Part shown: in pieces, positions 47,001 to 58,200 of the stretch
Layout: each line of letters begins with the position of its first letter
Position numbering within the stretch: position 1 is the stretch's first letter
From: Protula sp. h YS-2021
Taxonomy: Eukaryota > Annelida > Polychaeta > Sabellida > Serpulidae
DNA length: 64,000 nt
Assembly: GCA_949752745.1 (NCBI GenBank)
Contig: OX457025.1
Location: 98,877,587-98,941,586, forward strand
Reading direction: 5' to 3'
Program-made: the position numbers and the translations under genes
The notes under the pieces: model-generated
The model's database searches: none
What the model was told of the DNA's origin: nothing
Seen by the model: the letters and a program-made list of their open reading frames with translations, nothing else

Positions 47001-50000
47001 CCTGGAGGAGATATCGCCCGAAGATGGCTGTGATATTTTACTATCCCTGTTAGGTTCCAGGAGCTCTACCGGTACGATTTCGCTCCCTCCGCCCCGCGCC
47101 CTGCCCCCACCCCCGTCCCTGCCTTGTAAAGTTAATTATTTTCATGCGTTTTCACCTGATCCACGTGAAAGCGTGTTCGTCAGATGAATAACACATTTTA
47201 AGATGAGTAATGTAGTCTCCAGGGTTCGCGTTGGCGGGGTTTTTGTCCACTTTTTGGGCATTTTTTACGAAATGACTCACTTTTTCGGAACTCACCGAGT
47301 CTTTCTAGACCAAGCTGAGTCACCCTTTCCTTTTTTGACTCACTTTCATGAGGACCCAGCGCGAACCCTGAGTTTCCCTACGATTTCTCTCTTTCCTCCT
47401 TCCAGACCCCGATTAAACAGACGTACAGTATAACACCAGTTTAATGTGACCACATTCCACGTTGCTTAACTTGTTCTTAGACGAACATAGAAATTAAGGA
47501 ATCAGATACACACAAGTCTGGTTATTTAAACACCACCCCCCCCCCCCCGCCCTGCCCCGGCCCCATTTAGGAATTGGATAAAGGTGTTCCATACTTGTGG
47601 GGACATGACAAATATAGTCAGATACATTTATAAAGGTTCAAAATTTAATAATTGTGAAATAGTACAAAGCTTTGTAAATCGAGGTCGGTGCAAGCTATGG
47701 AAATGGATGGAGATGGATTGGGGAGGGGGAGTAGGAGGAAACATTTGTTTTTGTTTACAAAAACAAAAAGGCAATGGCTGTCCAATAAAATTTTTGAAAT
47801 GTTCGCGTACATCCCCCCCCCCTCCGCCCGTTGTAGTTCGTATGATGCACGTGTCACACTGCTGTATCTTTGGTTTTGGGTGTAGCGGCCCCGGGGCGGG
47901 CAGCGTCGGTGCCCGCGCAGGTGGCGGCAGCGGCCACGGCCACTTCGACCGTTCGGACGCGCTCCGCCACCAACAACATGCTCGCCTTCCAGCGCGACGC
48001 CAGCGCCCAGCTTCAGCGGTGAGTATGCGCCCGATGGCGTGACCGCTCTATCCTCGCCCCCCGCCCTCCTCCCCCACCTGTAACAACATGCTCGCCTTCC
48101 AGCGTGACGCCAGCGCCCAGCTTCAGCGGTGAGTATGCGCCCGATGGCGTGACCGTTCCTCCTCCCTCCCCCCGCCCTCCTCCCCCACCTGTAACAACAT
48201 GCTCGCCTTCCAGCGTGACGCCAGCGCCCAGCTTCAACGGTGAGTATGCGCCCGATGGCGTGACCGTTCCTCCTCCCTCCCCCCGCCCTCCTCCCCCACC
48301 TGTAACAACATGCTCGCCTTCCAGCGTGACGCCAGCGCCCAGCTTCAACGGTGAGTATGCGCCCGATGGCGTGACCGTTCCTCCTCCCTCCCCCCGCCCT
48401 CCTCCCCCACCTGTAACAACATGCTCGCCTTCCAGCGCGACGCCAGCGCCCAGCTTCAACGGTGAGTATGCGCCCGATGGCGTGACCGTTCCTCCTCCCC
48501 CCCCCCGCCCTCCTCCCCCACCTGTAACAACATGCTCGCCTTCCAGCGTGACGCCAGCGCCCAGCTTCAGCGGTGAGTATGCGCCCGATGGCGTGACCGC
48601 TCCATCCTCGCCCCCCCCCCCCCTCCCGCTCTCCTCCCCCACCTGTAACAACATGCTCGCCTTCCAGCGTGACGTCAGCATCTACAGTTTCTAGAGCATA
48701 AACCGGGTGATCTGAAATTATCGTTAAATTTTTGAGAAAGTGTACTTACGGTGTACTTAAGTGTAGTAAATTCAAATGCAATTTAAGCCTAAGGTCCAAA
48801 TAAACAAAAGATAAATAAGTGCAAAAAAGGCTAAAGAATTTTAAAGCAAGATTATAAAAAAAGTGCTGATTAAAATGTCGAGGTGTTAGTGGAGCTTTGA
48901 GCGTGAACTCTTTGCTTTATTGCGCAGACGAATGGTCGCCCCGCCGCGGGCCGTTCCCCCCATCGCTTCCGGTGCCATCGAGGCCAATGTCGTAAGTTTG
49001 TGTTTTGAATTGGAAGTCATTGTGTGGGTGCCTTAGGCAATCGTTTGTCATGGTGTACCATGTGTTTACATTGTTTACAGTTGGGTATCTCCCGCACTCA
49101 TTTTTTCTCACTTCCGGTTATCGCGAAGCTCGAATGTATCAACGTAAATTTGTCACCCCTGATAACTTCGAAGTGGCGAGGTTCTACGCATTTATGTCCG
49201 TCGAAAGAAAATCATAAAACTTGAAAATCTTAAATATTGAAATAAAATGATCACAAATAGGAAAAAAATGCAAAAAAAGTGTTAGAAATAATAAAGGCGT
49301 TTTGGATAAAAACAGATGGTGCAAGCCGGTGATTAAAGGTGTGAAGCGTTTCTATAATAGTCTGTGACGTGCTTGCAGCCTGTTTTGCCGACGCCAGGCG
49401 GTGCCAGCTCGATGCCGACGCCCGGCCGCACTCCCACCCTTGTGATTCCCTCAGATCCCGGTAGATGGCGCGAGATGCAGCGCTCCCTGGTGGTGGGCGG
49501 CGTGTACCACGTGCAGGCACACCAGAGCAATCAGGGCACCCAGTACTGCCTGTGGAACGGCACGCAGCTCGTGCCTTGTGAGTATGACGTCACTGGCGGC
49601 TAGTAGTGCGGGGGAGGGGTGGGGATGGAGGGGGAGGGAGGGGCGGCGTGTACCACGTGCAGGCACACCAGAGCAATCAGGACACCCAGTACTGCCTTTG
49701 GAACGGCACACAGCTCGTGCCTTGTGAGTGTGACGTCACTGGCGGCCAGTAGTGCGGGCGGGGGGGGGGGGGAAGGAGGGGGAGGGAGGGGCGGCGTGTA
49801 CCACGTGCAGGCACACCAGAGCAATCATTGCACCCAGTACTGCCTTTGGAACGGCACGCAGCTCGTGCCTTGTGAGTGTGACGTCACTGGCGGCAAGTAG
49901 TGCGGGGGGAGGGGTGTAGGGATGGAGGGGGAGGGAGGGGCGGCGTGTACCACGTGCAGGCACACCAGAGCAATCATTGCACCCAGTACTGCCTGTGGAA

Positions 50001-53000
50001 CGGCACGCAGCTCGTGCCTTGTGAGTGTGACGTCACTGGCGGCTAGCAGTGCGAGGGAGCGGGGGGGGGGGGGCGGGCAGATGAACGACGGGTAGGCGGA
50101 TTAGGGTACCTTGCTCTGACGGTAGAATGGCAAACAGCTCCAATACTGCCTTGACGCATTTCACGCGTATGGGAGTTGATGAAATACAAGTAACTGTAGG
50201 CGATTGGGGCGGAGGTTAAACTGGTGTTTTACCATACCGACTGAACAGACCTGTGGCTTCTGGGCCTGCGCTGAAGTTGAAGCGGGTGAATCGCGTAGTG
50301 CATGAAGCGAACCGTAGCGCTTTGAGCCCGACCTAAGAGCTTTAAGCAATTTGATAGGTCGTGTTTGATTGACAGGTCGTGTTTGCTTGACAGGTCGCGT
50401 TTGATTGACAGGTCGCGTTTGATTGACAGGTCATGTTTGATTGACAGGTCGTGTTCAGAACGCGGAAGTACAGCTGGACTGCCACCAAGTCTGGCTCGGC
50501 TCTTTACGCATCAAGTGTCAAACAAAAGTACGCATCAAAGCAGACCAAAACGCAGGCTTCTACTTCAATATTCCCCATAAAGGTACGTCGTATTCTTCCA
50601 CAAAGTACGTCATGTGCTGTCATAGCCCCCCCCCCCCCCCAGCCCCGCAAATATGCGTAATTTGGTGTCATATTCCCCCAAAGAATTGCGTCTTTTGCAG
50701 TCGTACCCCCCGCCCACCCCCTTTAACACACACACACACAGGTACATCATCTGCTTTCATATATCACAGGGTGGTGCGTCGTTTTTAGACCAGCCGACTA
50801 TGTCGGGCTGGTCTTATCTTATCAATAGAGGGGTATCCGTCGTCCGTATGTACGTATGTACGTGTGTATGTACGTGTGTAAACTTTTACTTAAAATGCTT
50901 CTTCTCCTTCAGTTTTGATCGGATTCCTCTCAAATTTTACACGAATGTTCCCTAGGTATACCTCTCTTTAAAAATTATTTTTTTTGGCGATCCGCCAAAA
51001 ATTGGCCAAATGGGGGGCATTTCAAATTTTTCGGTTGCCAATTTTCAAAATGCTTCTTCTCCTTCAGTTTTGATCGGATTTCTCTCAAATTTTACACGAA
51101 TATGCCCTAGGTAGACCTCTTTTGAAAAATTACTCATTTTGGCGATCCGCCAAAAATTGGCTAAATGGGGGACATTTTTTAATTTTTTGGTGTCAAATTT
51201 TCAAATTGCTTCTTCTCCCACAATTTTGATCGGATTCCTTTCCAATTTTGGATAGTTGTTCTCAAGGTAGACCTGTCTTGAAAAATTACTCTTTTTGGCG
51301 ATCCGGCAAAAAGTGGCCAAATGGGGGACATTTGTAATTTTGTGGTTGCCAATTTTCAAAATGCTTCTTCTCCCACAATTTTGATCAGATTTTCTTCAAA
51401 TTTTGCACCCATATTCCCTAGGTAGACCTATTTTGAAAAATTACTTATTTTGGCGATCCGCCAAAAATTGGCCAAATGGGGGACATTTTCAAATTTTTGG
51501 TCTACAATTTTCAAATTGCTTCTTCTCGCACAATTTTGATCGGATTCCTTTCAAATTTTTGATAGTTGTTCTCAAGGTAGATCTCTCTTAAAAAATTACT
51601 TATTTTGGCGATCCGCCAAAAATTGGCCAAATGGGGGACATTTTTTAATTTTTTGGTGTCAAATTTTCAAATCGCTTCATCTCCCACAATTTTGATCGGA
51701 TTCCTTTCCAATGTTTGATAGTTGTTCTCGAGGTAGACCTCTCTTGAAAAATTTTTTTTTTTTTTTGGCGATCCGCAAAAAATTGGCCAAATGGGGGACA
51801 TTTGTAATTTTGTGGTTGCCAATTTTCAAAATGCTTCTTCTCCCACAGTTTTGATCAAATTTTCTTCAAATTTTTCACGAATACTCCCTAGGTAGGCCTC
51901 TTTTGAAAAATTACTCATTTTGGCGATCCGAAAAAAATTGACCAAATGGGGAACATTTTTTTATTTTTTTGTGTGTCTAATTTTCAAATTGCTTCTTCTC
52001 ATACAATTTTGAGTATGGCCGCTCATTTTGATTTGGTACGCTATGATGACAACTATCTTGCGTGTGACATTATCGCATTGGCTGAAAGCCGTTTAACAGC
52101 CGACGATGATAACAAAAAATTTTTAATAGATGGCTTTCATCCCATACTGAGATGTGACCAGTTCGTTTCAACAGAATGTCGACGACCTCCGCATGGCCTT
52201 GCTTTTGATCTAAAAAACATACATGAAGTGTTGTCCAAGGAGTTCATTTCAACTGCACTCTTTGAGTGTTTACACATTAGAGTAATTTTCAAAGTAATTT
52301 TCTTTGAGTGTTTACACATTAGAGTATTTTCCTTCAACTAATCAGATTGTATGTAATCCCACCACACACTCTTAACACGACATTAGATCTTGCATTTGCC
52401 TCTTCTACCACTGCTTTTCCCGAAATTATTCCTTGTGTTTGGTCTTTTCACCACACGCTTGGTGTTCTTGTCCCCTTATGAAAGAATTGAAAGAATGACT
52501 CCTCATCAGCCACAACTACACCGAGCAAGTGAGCGAATATTTTCTCCATTCAGTGACGGCGTTGTGCAACGCTGTGAAGTCTGTGTGCGCGAGTTGTGTT
52601 TTATTAGCCCAGCTTACGTTACACGTAAGCTGGGGTATTCCTATCGGTTTGCGGGCGGTGTCCGTTAGTTAGTTACTTAGTTAGTTAGTTAGTTGTTTAT
52701 TTAGTAAACTTTGGTTCAAAATGCATCTCCTCCTACAATTTTGATTCGATGTCATTTATTTTTGGTGTGAGGCATCCCTAAGGGGTCTTGCATACGGCTT
52801 GTGCTTTTCTAGTCGATCGGGTGATTTTTTAATTTTTGGCGAATTTTTAAAGAAAAAATTTTAAAATGTATCTCCTCCTACATTCCCCTTATGAAAGAAT
52901 TGAAAGAATGACTCCTCATCAGCCACAACTACACCGAGCAAGTGAGCGAATATTTTCTCCATTCAGTTACGGCTTTTTTCGTAACCGCTGTCTGCCAATT

Positions 53001-55155
53001 TGATCATGATTTTGTCTGTGATTCTTGGATATATATTCTGTAGGTCACGGCTGGTCACCATGTCCCTGGACATGCTTGCTTCTTCAGTAGGTCACCCAGA
53101 GATTTGCACCAAGTGATCTTTGACAGGTATACATATTTCTCGTAAGGGTGTGTCCTTCGCATCACGTTTCGTTTAAGGGTGCAGTATTTTACATCAGTAT
53201 TTCACACAATGATATTCCATTTGTTTTAAAAACAAGACACCAAGGATGGCGTTATTTTTGTGTTTGTTTTAATATTTATCATTATCTTTTTTTTACGCGC
53301 ACAGGTCGGCAGCATAACCTATTTATCCCGCAATTCTCAATACCTCGGTGTCAAGTGTGCAAGGACAACAACCTGCCCGCCATGTTTATTGACGTCACGG
53401 GCCAGTTTGCGGACGGCCTGCGCAGTAAACTCGGCATGCTCTTGAACAGTGATCCCACGCTACATCCCACTCATAAAGGTGCGTAGCCATCTCCTACCCT
53501 AGCCACATTTGCTTATCTGTTGCAGCGAAATCCTGGAATTAGAAAAACAAAAACATAAAAAAACAAAAACATAAAACATAAAAAAAATTTGGTGTCGAAT
53601 ACTTGTTGCAGATGTTAGTCGTCGATAAAGAGATTGTTGAAAGCTAAGTAGAGATGGCTCTGTGACTGAAATGCTCCAGCAATAACAGTAATTGTGGAGC
53701 TGAACATAGCAGTAGTGTGTAGCCTGTTCCGTTCCTGCATGTTACGTCATCTGTGTGGCTCCTGTGTCGCGCGCGTGCTTTGTGTCGCGTCTTTGTGTGT
53801 TGCCTGTGTTGGACATGCGCTCCACGTCATCGGTTTGTGTATGCCTTCCTATTTGTACACGCGCCTTTACGTCACGCTCTTCCGCGCGTATCCTGTTTGT
53901 TTCTGTAATCCACATGTCATCATTCTGTGACATGGCTTTTTGTGTGCAGCCTCCGTGCATTCATGCGCTTTACGTCACGTCTTCGTGTGTATTCATGTGC
54001 TCCACATCATTGCTTGGTGTGTATTCATGCCCTGATACTCACGGCTGTCTCTGTATTGATGCATTGCACGTCACGACTGTCTGTGTATTCGTGCGCTCCT
54101 CGTCACGGCTGTCTGTGTATTTATGCGCTGCACGTCACGACTGTCTGTGTATTCATGCGCTGCACGTCACGACTGTCTGTGTATTCATGCGCTGCACGTC
54201 ACGACTGTCTGTGTAGTTATGCGCTCCACGTCACGACTGTCTGTATATTCATGTGCTGCACGTCATGGCTGTCGGTATATTCATGCGCTGCATGTTACGA
54301 CTGTCTGTGTAGTTATGCGCTCCACGTCACGACTGTGTGTATTCATGCGCTACACGTCACGACTGTCTGTGTATTCATGCGCTGCACGTCACGACTGTCT
54401 GTGTATTCATGCGCTGCACGTCACGACTGTCTGTGTATTCATGTGCTCCACGTCACAGTTTTGTGTGTGTGTGTGTATAGAGGAGCGGCGGAAGCGCGTC
54501 GTGCTGTTCATGAAGGGCATCAACAACGACCAGTGGGACGCGCTCTGCTCCATGCAGACGGGCGGCCGCTACCAGCAGCAGGAGATCGACATCATCAAGG
54601 CCCTCAAGATCCTCGCCGACTGCAAGAACAACAACAAAGGTACCTGTGCCATCCCCACCCCCCCCCCCCCCACCCATACTCCCGCTAGAAGAGTAAAAAG
54701 TGGTCCGTTCAAATGAATGATGAAGGACGTTATAAAGTGTCTTCTCATAAATTCTGCACAGCAGCCGAAAAGTGCTGCCGTTTGAGAGTTTGGGGGAAGT
54801 TGGGAGGGGGGGGGGGGGGTTGTGCAGGGATGATCGTGAACGTCTAAGAGGCAAATTCACAACTGGCTGCTCGGTAAGTGGGCTGTTTGAGAATGAAAAA
54901 AAATCATGTCGATCAAGAGCATATTAAATATGTTAAGATTCAGGAAGAACACTGGAATATTTGTGTGACAGCAAAAAAAAAAAAAATGCGTTGTGACGAC
55001 GTTGTGCAACGCTGTGAAGTCTTTGTGCACGAGTTGTGTTTTATTCTTTGTAGTACAACAGAAAATAACTGACTGGATTGCACAGAAAACACCGAAACCA
55101 AATTTAGTTGTACTGGTAAGTCAGCATCGTTCATTCAACAAGTAATAATAGTACT

Positions 55156-55203
<48 letters not shown>

Positions 55204-58200
55204 TGAAATGAAAATAAACTAATGGTAATAGAAAGAATAATAATGATATTAATAATAATAACATAATAGTGATAATAAGAAACAAATAAAGCAGTGCAAA
55301 TAACGGAATAACTTGAGATTTCCAAGTTTTTTTTTTTTTTTAAATTTTACGAGGTCTGTTATTGAAACGCCTGTCTAAAACCTCAGAAGAAGAAAAGTTT
55401 GCGTTTATGCTTACAGGAAAATTTAGCGAAAGATTTGTCACAGCCAGAGGACAACGCAAACAATGACAACGATGACGATGATGACGTCATCATGACGCAA
55501 GAGGAAGTGGGCATCAAGTGTCCTTACACACAGCAGGTGCGTTTTGTTCGAACGTTTTGGGTAATGATAAGGCCGTTATTGTGATGGGCAATGAGGCATG
55601 CGGGTTGGTGATGGGCACTGAGGCACGCAGGATAGTGATGGGCACTGTGACCCGCGGGATGATGATGGGTACTGAGGCACGCGGTATGATGATATGCACT
55701 GAGGCACGCGGGTTGGTGACAGGCATTGAGGCACGCGGTATGAGGATATGCACTGAGGCACGCGGGTTGGTGATGGGCATTGAGGCACGCAGGTTGGTGC
55801 TGGGCACTGAGACACGTGGGTTGGTGATGGGCACTGATACACGTGGGTTGGTGATGGGCACTGAGGCCCGCGGGATGGTGAGGGGTACTAAGTTACGCGT
55901 CATGGTGAAGAAAATAAAAAAGTAGTGACGTGCACGTCTGCTGAATGATGTTTTCAAACTTTCGTTCTACTGAATTGTCCAAGTGGAAACATGTAGTACC
56001 CCTGACAGCAGAGAAAATGTGCGTGTTTAGACTACGTGGATGTACGAGGGAGGGCGGGGCGGGTGTAGAACCATGAGCTTTTCGCCCCTGCCAATCTCAG
56101 GATAAGTTTATGACACGTTCTCCAAATGCAGCGTGTTGGTGTGAGTTGTACCATAAAATCCAAATTAAGTCCTTCTTAGTTGCAATAGACTTGCAGTCGA
56201 CTTAAGTGTAACTACAGTTGTTTGAGCCCTATCTGTGACGTCACCTGCACCCAGAACGCAACTCTGCTGAATGATGTTACAAACTTTCGTTCTACTGAAT
56301 TCTCCAAGTGGAAAAAATGTGGAGTACCCTGACAGCAGAGCAAGCATTGTGCAGACGTTTTGAAAATACAGATTAAGTGGACCAGATTCTCATGCCAGAA
56401 CTGACTCTCTGAGGCAGCTGTTTGATGAAATCAGCGTGTATCAGTATTCTTAGAATCTATATTTTATCATTTTAGAATATACACGATTTTAATCAACGCT
56501 AGATCGTAACTGTCTTGGGTATATTCTTCTTAGATCCCTTACCAGCACTGACACCATGTTACGGGACGAGCGTGTCGTTAAAGAAATGCATAATCAACCA
56601 ACTGATAGCCAACATGGGCGTAGTGAGGGGTTGGGGGAGCATTTTCCCAGACTTGTTTTGAATAATAAGAACCAATTAAAATGTCGTTGATTTAGACCTA
56701 TGAAAGTAGACATGGGCTGAGAATTATAAACTAAGGGTAATTTGGGATTTGTTTGAGCTCATTTTGTGAGGTGTATGGGACGGAAATCACGTCGCTGCTG
56801 GATGATGTATCGAACTTTCGTTCTACTGAATTCTCCAAGTGGAAAATTTTGAGAAATCCTGACAGCAGATTAAAACCTAAAGGGCTGTGTATTTTTATGT
56901 ATGCTAACTATTTTAAGAATTTATTATAGGGCTAGATCATGGGGCTGGGTGCATTGTTATAATAGGGATAGATCATGGGGCTGGGTTCTTTGTTACTTGG
57001 ATAGATGATGGGGCTGGGTGCTTAGTTATGAGGATAGATCATGGGGCTGGGTTCTTTGTTACTTGGATAGATGATGGGGCTGGGTTCTTTGTTACTTGGA
57101 TAGATGATGGGGCTGGGTGCTTAGTTATGAGGATAGATCATGGGGCTGGCTGCTTTGTATTGCATTCGGACACGCGTGGAGGTTTGTGAACGAACCGCGC
57201 AGCCGTCCGCAAGTGTCCGAATCCAATATAAAGCACACCAGCCCCAGGATCTATCGCTATTATAACACAAAGATACGTAATCATGCCTTTGATAGCCAAA
57301 CAGAGCAGAGATGAGCTTCTTTTACCTCCCAGATACTCCCCTCTACTGTGACGCTGTCTGTTTGTTGCATGGCAACTTTCCTCACGCAAAGCAACAAAAG
57401 TTTCGTCACAGTCTTTGTCATCGTCACGCTCGCTTATACCTATGACGTTCAGGTGAATGTGACTAGCGACGTTTCGTACACGGTCAGATAACGCCAAATT
57501 TACTTATCATTCCTTTATACGGGGGTGCATTGTCACTGGGATGCCGAGTTATAATAGGGGTATAAACTGAGGTATTTGGAGAAAATTCAGAAAAGGAGCT
57601 AAGCTCTCTGCTGGGTGATGTAGCAAACTTTCGCTCTACTGAATTGTATAAGTGGAAATACAGATTAAGTGGACCAGATTCTCATGCCAGAACTGACTCT
57701 CTGAGGCAGCTGTTTGATGAAATCAGCGTGTATCAGTATTCTTAGAATCTATATTTTATCATTTTAGAATATACACGATTTTAATCAACGCTAGATCGTA
57801 ACTGTCTTGGGTATATTCTTCTTAGATCCCTTACCAGCACTGACACCATGTTACGGGACGAGCGTGTCGTTAAAGAAATGCATAATCAACCAACTGATAG
57901 CCAACATGGGCGTAGTGAGGGGTTGGGGGAGCATTTTCCCAGACTTGTTTTGAATAATAAGAACCAATTAAAATGTCGTTGATTTAGACCTATGAAAGTA
58001 GACATGGGCTGAGAATTATAAACTAAGGGTAATTTGGGATTTGTTTGAGCTCATTTTGTGAGGTGTATGGGACGGAAATCACGTCGCTGCTGGATGATGT
58101 ATCGAACTTTCGTTCTACTGAATTCTCCAAGTGGAAAATTTTGAGAAATCCTGACAGCAGATTAAAACCTAAAGGGCTGTGTATTTTTATGTATGCTAAC

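Noticed and set aside
47584..48042. ORF reading the exon 5 region as GPGAGSVGARAGGG
   Set aside because: That frame does not fit exon 4 or exon 6 phases; the frame giving APGRAASVPAQV does.
48013..48694. Pro-rich and Gly-rich ORFs on both strands
   Set aside because: Translations of the 110-bp donor array within intron 5; the exon frame ends at 48,018 with a consensus donor.
53755..54716. Cys/His-rich ORFs of 150-250 codons
   Set aside because: Readings of the 32-bp array that run by chance into exon 10 in wrong or mixed frames.
55417..55536. Separate short NSE2 gene starting near exons 11-12
   Set aside because: No in-frame ATG with upstream stop was seen, and exons 10, 11 and 12 join in phase; a merged-gene error remains possible and is flagged in the gene entry.
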